A stretch of DNA of 64,000 nt from Streptomyces sp. NBRC 109706. Its GTDB lineage: Bacteria > Actinomycetota > Actinomycetes > Streptomycetales > Streptomycetaceae. The translations under genes were made by a program, and so were the position numbers. The DNA lies in contig NZ_BBOM01000016.1 of NCBI RefSeq assembly GCF_000974485.1, forward strand, positions 1-64,000. The letters run 5' to 3'. This document shows, one piece after another, positions 1 to 12,500 of the stretch. Positions within the stretch are counted from its first letter, which is position 1. Each line of letters begins with the position of its first letter. The notes beneath the pieces are model-generated. The model was not told where the DNA came from, did not search any database, and saw only the letters and a program-made list of their open reading frames with translations.

Positions 1-3000
1 GTGGTCGTTGGTGGATGTGTTGCGGGGGGTGGAGGGTGCGCCGGGGTTGGATCGGGATGATGTGGTGCAGCCGGTTTTGTTTGCGGTGATGGTGTCGTTG
101 GCGGCGTTGTGGCGTTCGGTGGGTGTGGTGCCGGTGGCGGTGGTGGGGCATTCGCAGGGTGAGGTTGCGGCGGCTTATGTGGCGGGTGGTTTGTCGTTGG
201 TGGATGCGGCGCGGATTGTGGCGTTGCGGAGTCGGTTGGTGCGGGGGTTGGCGGGTTCGGGTGGGATGGTGTCGGTGGCGTTGCCGGTGGTGGATGTTGA
301 GTTGCGTTTGGTGGGTTGGTCGGGTCGGGTTGGGGTTGCGGCGGTGAATGGTCCGTCGGCGACGATTGTTTCTGGTGATGTGGATGCGTTGGATGAGTTG
401 TTGGCTGTTCTTGAGTCTGATGGGGTTCGGGCTCGTCGGCTTCCGGTTGGTTATGCGTCGCATTCGGCTCATGTGGATGTGTTGCGGGGGGAGTTGGTTG
501 ATGAGCTTGGGGGGATTGCGCCGAGGCGTTCTGGTGGGGTGGCGTTTTATTCGACGGTGACGGGTGGGTTGTTGGATACGGGGGAGTTGGATGCGGGGTA
601 TTGGTTCCGTAATTTGCGGGAGCCGGTGCGGTTTGAACCGGTGGTGCGGGCGTTGCGTGAGGCGGGGCATGGTGTGTTTTTGGAGGCCAGTGCTCATCCG
701 GTGTTGACGACGGCCGTGACGGATACGTTGGAGTCGATGGGGCGGCCGGGTGCCGCGTTGGCAACGCTGCGTCGGGATCATGGTGATCACCGTCAGTTCG
801 TCACCGCGATGGCGACGGCCTGGACGCATGGCGTTTCCGTCGACTGGACGAGCCTCTTCCCCGCACGGACCCGCCGCGTCCCGCTTCCCACCTACCCCTT
901 CCAACGCGAGCGCTACTGGCTCCCCCCGACCCAGGCCGGCGCCGGCGCCGGTGCCCTCGGCGTGGACGGCACGGAGCATCCGCTGCTCGGCGCGATGGTC
1001 GACATCGCCGAGGACGGGACGCTCGTCCTCACCGGCCGGCTGGCGCCCGGGGCCCAGCCATGGCTGGCCGACCACGTGCTTCTCGGCCGCGTCGTGCTGC
1101 CCGGCTCCGCGCTGATCGACCTCGCGCTCTATGCCGGCCGCCAGTGCGGACACCCCTATATCGACGAACTCACGCTGCAGACACCGCTGGTCGTCCCCGA
1201 GCACGAGCCGCTCCAGCTACAGATCGTGGTACTGCCGCCCGACGACGCCGGCCGGCGGCCCCTCACCGTGCACTCCCGCCGCGTCACCGATGCCGAGCAA
1301 CTGCCGTGGGCCTGGCATGCCACGGGTGCCCTCCGCATCACCGGCCCCGCCCGCACACCCCAGCCGGCCGCCACCACCTGGCCGCCCCCGGGCGCGACGG
1401 CGATCCCACTCGACGGCGCCTACGCCCGGCTAGCGGAGCTCGGCTACGCCTACGGCCCCGCGTTCCAGGGGCTGCGTGCCTGCTGGCGGCACGGCGACGA
1501 GCTGTACGCCGAGGCCGCCCTGCCCGACGCCGACCCGGCGGGGACCGCAGGATTCGAACTCCACCCGGCCCTGCTCGACGCCGCGTTGCACGCCCTGCTG
1601 CCCCTCGACGGCCGACGGACCGACGACACCCGGCTGGCGTTCAGCTTCAACGGCGTTCAGCTGTATGCGACCCGGGCGACCGTCGTCCGCGCCCATATCG
1701 GCGCCCCCGATCGCGACGGCGCGGTCACCGTCGAGCTCACCGACCCGTCGGGCGAGGCGGTGGCGACCATCGCATCGCTGGTGCTGCGCCCCGTCGATCC
1801 ACGGCAGCTCGCCGACGCGGCGACCAGCCCCGACCCGCTATGGCGGCTGGAGTGGCTGACGCTCCCCGACACCGCGCCGGCCGCGCCCGGCGGCGAAAGG
1901 GCGTTCATCGGCGAACCCGCCGCCCCCGCACGGCACTACCGCGACCTCGCCACCCTGCGGGCCGCCCTCACCGCCGGCGAACCAGCCCCCGAAGCGGTCG
2001 CCCTGCACCTCACCGAAGACGACGGACAAGGGGACGGCGGCCCGGTCGCCGGCGCGCACCGCGCCGCCCGCGAGGCGCTGACCCTGATCCAGGACTGGCT
2101 CGCCGACCAGCACCTGACCGAAACCCGGCTCGTCCTCCTCACCCATGGCGCCGTCGCCGTCGACGGCGACGAGCACATCCACGATCTGCCCGCCGCCACG
2201 GCCCGCGGACTGATCCGCACCGCCCAGGCCGAACACCCCGGGCGGTTCACGCTCGTCGACATCGACGACGCCACCACCACCGACCGGGCCCTGGCCGCCG
2301 CGCTCACCCGGAACGAGCCGCAGCTCGCGCTGCGCGGCGACCGCGTGTTGGCCCCCCGCATCACCCGCGTCACCACCACCGCCACCCGGCCGAGCCCCGT
2401 CGATGCCGACGGCACCGTGCTGATCACCGGCGGCACCGGCGCCATCGGCCGGCTCATCGCCCGCCACCTCGTCGTCACACATGGCGCCCGCCACCTCGTG
2501 CTCGCCAGCCGCAGCGGCGCGGACGCCAACGGCATCGCCGACCTCACCGCCGAACTCGCCGCCCTGGGCGCCGATATCACCGTCGCCGTCTGCGATGTCG
2601 CCGACCCGCCGGCCCTCCGGGCGCTGCTCGACGCCATCCCCGCCGCGCACCCGCTGCGCGTGGTGATCCACGCCGCCGGCGTCGTCGACGACGCCCCGAT
2701 CGACGCGCTCACCCCCGACCAGCTCGCCACCGTGCTGCGCCCCAAGGCCGACGCGGCCTGGCAGCTGCACCGACTCACCGCCGATCTCGACCTCGCGGCG
2801 TTTGTCCTCGTCTCCTCGCTGGCCAGCACCATCGGCACCCCGGGGCAGGGCAGCTATGGCGCGGCCAACACCTTCCTCGACGCGCTCGCCCAACACCGGC
2901 ACGCCCTCGGCCTGCCCACGGTCTCGCTGCTGTCCGGGCTCTGGGACGACGCCGGCATGGGCGGCCGGCTCGGTGACGCCGACCGGGCCAGACTGGTGCG

Positions 3001-3530
3001 CACCGGACTCGCGCCCATGACCCCCGACCAGGCGCTGGCCCTCTTCGACGCGGCGCTGCCCGCCGGCGAACCGCTCCTCGCGCCCGCCCGGTTGAGCCTG
3101 CCGGAGCTACGCGCCGCCGCACAGAACCAACCGGACGCCGTCCCCGCGCCGCTGCGCGATCTCGTCCCCGCGCCGCAACGCAGGACCGCCGCCCCGGAGG
3201 CGCTGAGCGACCTCGGCCGCGACCTGGCGGCGCTACCGGCGGCGGAACGACACCGCACCCTGCTTGAGCTGGTCCTCGCCCATGCCGCCGCCGTGCTCAG
3301 CCGCGCCGACTCCCGCGCCCTGGACGCCGGCCGCGCCTTCAAGGACCTCGGCTTCGACTCCCTTATCGCCGTCGAGTTCCGCAACCGGATCAACGCCGCG
3401 ACCGGCCTGCGGCTGCCCAGCACGATCGCCTTCGACTACCCCACGCCGGACGCCCTCGCCGAACAACTGGCCGCGCGGCTGCTGCACCGGCCGGCGGAGA
3501 CCGCCGAGGCGGCCACGCCCACGACGACCC
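1..3530 (+). other. PKS module m1 (partial): AT(methylmalonyl)-DH-KR-ACP
   Basis: AT runs from the window edge to about 920, with GHSQG at 146-160 and YASH at 452-463, the methylmalonyl-CoA signature. DH is about 974-1800: HxxxGxxxxP is intact at 1073-1102 and the second catalytic Asp (HPALLDAALH) is at 1577. KR is about 1835-3120, with TGGTGAIG near 2430 and catalytic Tyr at 2855; the stereo motif reads VDD in place of LDD, still B-type. ACP is about 3270-3480 with the phosphopantetheine Ser of GFDSL at 3359. There is no ER. Predicted output is an alpha-methyl-alpha,beta-enoyl thioester. This AT differs clearly from the other five methylmalonyl ATs in the window (for example YSTVTGG where they have LSTLTGA), and codon style changes sharply at about 770 near its C-terminal end, as if the AT had a different origin from the DH-KR that follows. 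Confidence 0.9.
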
Positions 3531-6500
3531 GCACCGACGAACCCATCGCCATCATCGCCATGGCCTGCCGCTACCCGGGCGGCGTCGCCTCGCCCGAAGA
3601 CCTCTGGCGGCTCGTCACCGAGCAGGGCGACGTCATCTCGCCCCTGCCCGACAACCGCGGCTGGGACCTCGACGGCCTCTACCATCCCGACCCCGACGAA
3701 CCCGGCAGCTCCTACGCCCGGGAGGGCGGATTCCTCGTCGACGCCGACCAGTTCGACCCGGCGTTCTTCGGCATCTCGCCGCGTGAGGCCCTGGCCATGG
3801 ACCCGCAGCAGCGGGTGCTGCTGGAAACCGCCTGGGAGACGTTGGAACGGGCCGGTATCGACCCGACGACCCTGCGCGGCAGCCGCACCGGCGTCTTCGC
3901 CGGCGCCGCCACCCAGGAGTACGGCCCGCGCCTGGACCAGCCGCTGCCCGGCCACGAGGGGCACCGGCTGATCGGCGGCCTGGGCAGCGTCGCGTCCGGC
4001 CGCGTCGCCTATGCCCTCGGCCTTGAGGGCCCCGCGGTCACCATCGACACCGCCTGCTCCTCGTCGCTGGTCGCGACGCATCTGGCGACCCAGGCCCTGA
4101 CCAACGGCGACTGCGATCTGGCGCTCGCCGGCGGCGTGACCGTGATGGCGGGCCCCGGGCTGTTTGTCGAGTTCAGCCGCCAGCGTGCCCTCTCCCAGGA
4201 CGGCCGGTGCCGGGCGTTCGGCGCGGACGCCGACGGCTTCGGCCTCGGCGAGGGCGTCGGCCTGGTGCTGCTGGAGCGGCTTTCGGACGCACAACGCAAC
4301 GGGCACCAGGTGCTGGCCGTGGTGCGCGGCAGCGCGGTGAACCAGGACGGCGCGTCCAACGGCCTGTCGGCGCCGAACGGCCCCTCGCAGCAGCGCGTCA
4401 TCCAACAGGCCCTGGTCAACGCCCGGTTGACGACAGCGGATGTCGACGCGGTGGAGGCCCATGGCACGGGCACCCGCCTGGGCGACCCGATCGAGGCCCA
4501 GGCGCTGCTGGCGACCTATGGCCAGGAGCGGGGCGAGGACGGCGAGCCGCTGTGGATCGGGTCCATCAAGTCCAACATCGGGCACGCCCAGGCCGCTTCC
4601 GGCGTGGCCGGCGTCATCAAGATGGTGATGGCGCTGCGGCACGGCGCCCTGCCGGCGACCCTGCACGCCGACGAACCCTCGCCACAGGTGGACTGGTCGA
4701 CAGGCGCGGTGGAGGTGCTGACGGGGTCCCGGGAGTGGCCCGAGGTGGACCGGCCGCGTAGGGCCGCCGTCTCATCCTTTGGGATCAGTGGGACCAACGC
4801 ACATGTGATTTTGGAGCAGGGGCCGGAGGTTGCGGCGGTTGGTGGGGGCGGTGCTGTTGGGGGTGTGACGGCGTGGGTGGTGTCGGCGAAGTCGGAGGGG
4901 GCGTTGCGGGGGCAGTTGGAGCGGTTGCGGTCGTTTGTGGCCGAGAGGCCCGAGTTGAGTCCGGTGGATGTGGGGTGGTCGTTGGCGATGGGGCGGGCTG
5001 GGTTGGAGCATCGTGCGGTGGTGGTGGGTGCGGGGCGGGATGAGTTGTTGGCGGGGTTGTCGGGGGCTGCTGTTGGTGTTGCTGGTTCTGGTGGTGTGGT
5101 GTGGGTGTTTCCTGGTCAGGGTTCGCAGTGGGTGGGGATGGCGCGGGGGTTGTGGGAGTCCTCTGAGGTGTTTCGGGAGCGGTTGCTGGAGTGTGAGGCG
5201 GCGCTTTCTGAGCATGTGGACTGGTCGTTGTCCGAGGTGCTGCTCGACGGTGATGACGATGTGGTGCGGGTTGATGTGGTGCAGCCGGTGTTGTGGGCGG
5301 TGATGGTGTCGTTGGCCGAGGTGTGGCGTTCCGCCGGTGTGGTGCCTTCGGCAGTGGTGGGGCACTCACAGGGCGAGATCGCCGCGGCGTGCGTGGCCGG
5401 CTGGCTGTCGCTTGAGGACGCTGCCCGGGTGGTGGCATTGCGCTCCAAGGCGCTGGTGGCGGTTGCGGGTGGGGGTGGGATGGTGTCGGTGGCCGCCGGC
5501 CGGGAGACCGTCGACGACCTGACCGCAAACAGTCCAGGCCTCTCCGTTGCTGCGGTGAACGGGCCGTCGTCCACGGTGGTTTCGGGCGAGATCGAGGCCC
5601 TGGAGGCACTGCTGGTCGAATGCGAGGAGCGCGGGATCCGTGCCCGACGCATCGCCGTGGACTACGCCTCGCACTCCTCCCAGATGGAGCAGCTGCGCGA
5701 GCGGATCCTCACCGACCTCGCCCCCGTCTCCCCGTCCATCGGCCAGATCCCGATGCTCTCCACGTTGACCGGCGCCCCGGTCGACGGCGGCCTGGGCGCC
5801 GGGTACTGGTTCGACAATCTCCGCTCCACCGTTCGGTTCGAGGACGCCATCCGCACCCTGCTGGGACAGGGCGCCGGCACCTTTATCGAGGTCTCCGCCC
5901 ACCCCGTACTGACCGTCGGCATCGAGGAGACCATCGACGACGTTCAGGCCGCCGCCGTCGCGCTCGGCACCCTGCGCCGCGACGAAGGAGGGAAGCGCCG
6001 CCTGCTGGCCTCCCTCGGCGAGGCATGGCAGGCAGGCGTCGACGTCGACTGGTCCACCGTCCTCACCGGCCGCCGGGTACCGCTGCCGACCTACGCCTTC
6101 CAACATCAGCGCTACTGGCTCGACGCGCCCGCCCCCTCGGCCCCCGGCGCCGCCCAGCCGGCCGACCCGACCGAGTCCAGGTTCTGGGACGCCGTCGAAC
6201 GTGAAGACCTCGGCGAACTCGCCGACACCCTGCAACTCTCCGACGCACCACAGCTGTTGGGCTCGGTCGTGCCGGCGCTGGCGTCCTGGCGTCGGGAACG
6301 TCGTCAACGTTCCGTCATCGACACCTGGCGCTACCAGGTCACCTGGACGCCGTTGACCGATCTGCCGACGACGGGGTCGCTCTCCGGCAGCTGGCTCGTC
6401 GCCGTCCCCGCCGCCGACGCCGAGTCGGCGCGCTCCGTTGTCACCGCGCTCCGGCACGCCGGCGCCGAGGTCGTCGAACTGCCCATCGACCCCCGGGACA

Positions 6501-9500
6501 CCGACCCCGTCGCGCTCGCCGCCCGCATCCGCGAAGCGTCCGAGCACACCCCGGCGGGCGTGCTCAACCTCACCGCGCTCGCCGACGAGGGGCTGCCGAC
6601 GGCCGCGCTGCCGACCGGAGTCGCCGCCACCCTGACCCTGGTGCGGGCCCTCGACAGCGCGGGACTCGAAGCCCCCCTGTGGACCGCCACCCGCGCCGCC
6701 GTCTCCACCGGCCGCTCCGACCGGCCGGACGCCCCCGTACAGGCGCAGCTGTGGGGCCTGGGCCGGGTCGTCGCGCTTGAGCATCCGCGCCTGTGGGCCG
6801 GGCTGATCGACCTGCCCGGCACCGTCGACACACGGACCGGCGGCCGGCTCGCCGCGCTCCTCGCCGGCGGCACCCGCGAGGACCAGATCGCGCTGCGCGC
6901 CTCCGGCGCCTACGCCCGCCGGCTGCGGCGCGCGCCGCTGGGGGAGCGGACAGCGGAACGGTGGCAGCCGGGCGGCACCGTGCTGGTCACCGGGGCCGAC
7001 GGCCAACTCGGCGCGCAGGCCGCCCGCTGGGCCGCCGACCGGCACCCGGCACGGCTGCTGCTGGCCAGCGACCACGGGCCGAACGACCCGGCCACGGCCC
7101 GACTCGCCGCCGAACTGGCCGGCATCGGCGTCCCCGTGTCGGCCGTCGCCTGCCGCCTGACGGACCCGCACGCCGTCGAGCGGCTGCTCGCCACGGCGAC
7201 GGCCCAAGAGCCGCTGTCCGCCGTGGTGTTCACCGCCGATGTGCCGGCCACCGACCCCGTCGCCGAAACAGAGCCCGAAGCGTTCCACCAGGCCCTGGCG
7301 GGCCGGGTACTGGGCGCCACCAACCTGCACCACGCACTCGGCGACACCCCGTTGGACGCCTTTGTCCTCTTCTCCTCCGTCGCCGGCACCTGGGGCGGAG
7401 CCGGCCAGGGCGCCTACGCCGCCGCCAACGCCTACCTGGACGCGCTCGCCGAGTACCGCCGCTCCCGCGATCTGCCGGCCAGCAGCGTCGCCTGGGGCCC
7501 CTGGGACGACGGCGGCCCCGTGCCCGAAGGACACGGCCTCGACCATCTGCACCGGCGGGGACTGATCGCGATGCCACCCGCCATGGCGCGCGCCGCCCTG
7601 GATCGGGCCATCGACCACGCAGACGACCAGATCGCGGTCGTCGACATCGCCTGGCCCGCCTTCGTCGCCACCTTCACCTCGACCCGGCCCAGCCCCCTCC
7701 TCGCCGACCTGCCCGATCTGCGCCCCACACCGGAGCCGCGGCCCCGGCAGGCCGAGCCCGACCTGGCCCGCCGCGCCGCGTCGCTGACCGCCGCCGAACG
7801 CGAACACGAGATGCTCACCGTGGTCCGCGCCCAGGTCGCCGCCGTCCTGGGCCACTCCGACCCGGAAAGCATCGAACCGGGCCGCGCCTTCAAGGACCTC
7901 GGCTTCGACTCGCTGACCGCCGTCGAACTCGGCAAACGACTGCGCACCGCGACCGGCGTCCCGGTGCCCACCACTGCCGTCTTCGACTACCCGAGCGTGC
8001 GGATCCTGGCCCGCCATCTCGCGCGCGGCCTCACCGGCACCGCCGCCCCGACGGCCGTCGCCACCCCGCTCGACGACGACCCGATCGTCATCGTCGGCAT
8101 GAGCTGCCGCTTCCCCGGCGGAGCCAACGACCCCAAGCGGCTGTGGCAGCTGCTGTGCGACGGCGACGACGCCATCACCGACTTCCCCGCCGACCGGGGC
8201 TGGGACATCGACGCCCTCTACGACCCCGACCCGGACCGGCAGGGCACCACCTACACCCGCCGGGGCGGATTCCTCACCGACGCCGGGGACTTCGACGCCG
8301 AACTCTTCGGCATCTCCCCCCGCGAAGCCCTGGCCATGGACCCGCAGCAGCGGCTGCTGCTGGAGGCCGCCTGGGAGGCGTTCGAAGACGTCGGCATCGA
8401 CCCCGCCGCGATCAAGGGAGCCCCGGGCGGCGTCTTCATGGGCGTCACCGCCTCCGGCTACGGCCGCGCCACCCGGCTGCCCGACGGCATCGAAGGGCAT
8501 GTCCTCACCGGCACCGCCACCAGCGTCGCGTCCGGCCGCCTCGCCTACACCTTCGGACTCGAAGGCCCGGCCGTCACCGTCGACACCGCCTGCTCCTCGT
8601 CCCTGGTCGCCATGCACCTCGCCAGCCAGGCGCTGCGCAACGGCGAATGCACCCTCGCCCTGGCCGGCGGCGCCACCGTGATGGCCACCCCCGACGCGTT
8701 CGTCGAGTTCAGCCGACAGCGCGGACTGGCCGTCGACGGACGCTGCAAACCGTTCTCCGCCTCGGCGGACGGCACCAGCTGGGCCGAAGGCGTCGGCGTC
8801 CTGGTGCTGGAACGCCTCTCCGACGCGCGCCGCCAGGGACACCGGATCTGGGCCACGCTGCGCGGCAGCGCCATCAACCAGGACGGCGCCTCCAACGGGC
8901 TCACCGCCCCCAACGGGCCGGCGCAGCAACGCGTCGTCATGCAGGCCCTGGCGAACGCCCGACTCGCCCCGAGCGATGTGGACGCCGTCGAGGCACACGG
9001 CACGGGCACCGCCCTCGGCGACCCGATCGAGGCCCAGGCGCTGCTCGCCACCTACGGCCAGGACCGGGGCGACGCCGAACCCCTGTGGCTCGGCTCCCTC
9101 AAGTCGAACATCGGCCACACCCAGGCCGCCGCCGGCGTCGCCGGCGTCATCAAGATGGTGCTGGCCATGCACCACGGCATGCTGCCCCGCACCCTCCACC
9201 TGCAGGAACCCACCGACCACGTCGACTGGTCCGCCGGCACCGTCGTGCCCCTGGCGGAGCACCGGGCCTGGCCCCCGAACGACCGGCCGCGCCGCGCCGG
9301 CGTGTCCTCGTTCGGCGTCAGCGGCACCAACGCCCACATCATCCTCGAACAGGCCCCACCCACCCCCGCCGGCACCGGCCCCGCGCCCGCCGCCGATCAC
9401 GAGACGACCCCCTGGCTGGTCTCCGCGGCCGGCCCCGCCGCGCTCCGCGCCCAGGCCGCCAGGCTCCACGCGTTCGCCGCCGACAACGACCAACCACCCC

Positions 9501-12500
9501 ACGGCGACCGCGACATCCACGACATCGCCTACTCGCTGGCCGCCACCCGCACCGGACTCGCCCACCGCGCCGTCGTACTCGCCGACGACCGGGACACCCT
9601 GCTCGCCGGCCTCGACGCGATCGCCACCGGCCGACCCGACCCCACCGTCGTCACCGGTACCACCGGACACGGCCGACTGGCCCTGCTGTTCTCCGGTCAG
9701 GGCTCCCAACGCCCCGGCATGGGCCGCGAACTGTACCGGGCGTTCCCCGTCTTCGCCGACGCGCTCGACGCCGTCTGCGCCCGCATCGACCCGCACCTCG
9801 GCCACCCGCTGCGCGAGGTCCTGTTCGCCGAACCGGGCGACGAGGCGGCGACCCTGCTCGACCAGACCGCCTACACCCAGACCGCGCTGTTCGCCCTCGA
9901 AGTCGCGCTCTTCCGGCTGCTGGAATCCTGGGGCATCCGCCCCGACTACCTCCTCGGCCACTCCATCGGCGAACTCGCCGCCGCCCATGTCGCCGACGTC
10001 CTCTCACTCGACGACGCCTGCACCCTGGTCACCGCCCGCAGCCAACTGATGGCCGACCTGCCGCCCGGCGGCGCCATGCTCGCCGTCGCCGCCTCCGAAG
10101 CCGAAGCGGCCGAAGCCCTCGCCGCCTACGAGGGACGCGTCGACATCGCCGCCCTCAACGGCCCGTCCGCCCTGGTGATGTCCGGCGACGAGGACGCCAT
10201 CGCCGAACTCGCCGCCCGCTGGACCCTCTCCGGCCGCAAGGCGACCCGGCTGCGGGTCTCACACGCCTTCCACTCCGCCCGGATGAACCCGATGCTCGAA
10301 CGGTTCGCCGAGGTCGCCTCCACCGTGACCTTCGGACCACCGAGCATCCCCATCGTGTCCAACCTGACCGGCGCCCCCGTCTCCGTCGAGGAGATCCGCT
10401 CCACCGCCTACTGGGTGCGGCACGTACGGCACGCCGTCCGGTTCGCCGACGGCGTGTCCTGGCTCGCCGGACACGGCACCACCCGGTTCCTGGAGATCGG
10501 GCCCAGCGCCGTGCTGAGCGCCATGGCCCAACACACCCTCGCCGAACGCGCCGACACCGACACCGAAACCGACGGCGTGATCGTCGCCCCCGCCCTGCGC
10601 GGCGACCGGCCTGAGGTCACCGCCCTGCTGCACGCCGTCGCGACCGGCTGGACCCACGGCACCGAACTCGACTGGGCCACGGTCCTCGCCGACCGGGGCG
10701 GCGCCCGCGTCGACCTCCCCTCCTACGCGTTCCAACGCGACCGCTACTGGCTGCGGCCCGCCCCCACCACCGGCACACCGGGACAGCTGGCCACCGGCCA
10801 CGCCCTGCTCGCCGGAGCCGTCCCCCTGGCCGACGACGACGGCCTGGTCCTCACCGGCGACCTGTCCCTGTCCGCCCAACCCTGGCTCGACGACCACCGG
10901 GTCCTCGACACCGCGATCCTGCCCGGCACCGGATTCGTCGAACTCGCCCTGCGCGCCGCTCGCGAGGCCGGCAGCGGCACCATCAGCGAACTGACCCTGC
11001 AGGCACCCCTGCCCATCCCCGCGACCGGCCGCGTCCGCATCCAGGTCCGGGTCAGCCGCCCCACCGACACCGGCGACCGCGAAGTGTCGATCCACTCCCA
11101 ACCCGACAACGGCGACGGCAACTGGCTGCGCCACGCCACCGGCCAGCTCACCACCGAAACCGAAGCGGCCCCCTTCGACCTGTCGGCCTGGCCACCGCCC
11201 GACGCCCAACCCGTCGACCTCGACGGCTACTACGACACCACCCTCACCGGCGCCGGCTACCACTACGGACCGGTGTTCCGCGGCCTGCGCCGCGCCTGGC
11301 GCGCCACCGACGCCGTCTACGCCGAGGTCGCCCTGCCGGCGAGCGCCGCACCCGACGCCGCCGGATTCGACCTGCACCCCGCGCTTCTCGACGCCGCCAT
11401 GCACGCCACAACCATCGGCGGCTTCCTCGACGAAACCGGGCCCACCCCCCTGCCGTTCCTGTGGTCCGGCATCACCCTCCTCGCCACCGGCGCCTCCGCA
11501 CTCCGCGTACGACTGACCGGCGCCGGACCCGACGCCCTGTCCATCCAGGCCGCCGACAGCACCGGCCGCCCCGTAGCCGACGTGCGGTCCCTCACCCTGC
11601 GCCCCGCACAAACCCACCGGCCGGCCACCGGCCACGCCACCAACCCGTCGCTGTTCACCGTCGAATGGACCACCCTCCCCACCGGCAACGGCACACCGGC
11701 CGACGTGACGCTCCTGCCCGAAGGACCGGCCACCAAGGACCTCGACGAGACCACCGCCGACCTCGTCGTCTGCCGCATCGACCCGATCGACGGCGACCCC
11801 GCCGCCGACGTGCACACGACCACCGCCGCCGTCCTCGGACTGATCCAGCGCTGGCTCGCCACCGCACCGCCGGCCACCTCCCGGCTGGTCCTCGCCACCC
11901 GAGGCGCCATGGCCACCGGACCCGGCGACCACGGCACCGACCTCGTCGGCGCCACCATCTGGGGACTGGCCCGCACCGCACAGTCCGAGAACCCCGAACG
12001 CCTCGTCCTCCTCGACACCGAAGACCCCGTCGACGACCAGCTCGACTGGGCCGCCGTCCGCGCCGCCGTCGACCACGGCGAACACCAACTCGCCCTGCGC
12101 GGCGGCGAACTGCGCGCCCCTCGACTGCACCGCGCACCCGCCCCCGACGGACTGCCGCTCCCCGCCGGCGCACCGGCCTGGCGCCTGGACACCACCGGGC
12201 CCGGCACCCTGGAGAACCTGGCCCTGCTGCCCGCCGACACCCTGCCGCTGGAACCCGACCAGGTCCGCGTCGCCGTCCGCGCGGCCGGCCTCAACTTCCG
12301 CGACGTCCTCATCGGCCTGGGCATGTACCCGGAACCCGCCCCCATGGGCGCCGAAGCGGCCGGCATCGTCACCGACGTCGGCCCCGACGTCACCGACCTC
12401 GCCCCCGGCGACCGCGTCTTCGGCCTCTTCCCCGCCGGCCTCGGCAACCTCGCCACCACCCCACGGGCCCAACTCGCCCGCATCCCCCACGGCTGGACCT

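Noticed and set aside
8..8. Gene start at position 8 for the first PKS
   Set aside because: The codon is TTG inside an AT domain and the frame is open to the window edge; the real start lies upstream.
5366..9988. Antisense open frame of 1540 codons
   Set aside because: It lies wholly opposite PKS coding DNA, has a low-complexity Gly/Ala/Val/Arg/Glu composition and no recognisable domain. Long antisense open frames are expected in very high GC genes. The same applies to 10259-12967, 13643-17545, 23957-26245, 29483-32626, 34022-36940, 43424-45493, 49232-52180, 52754-56353 and 56904-61370.
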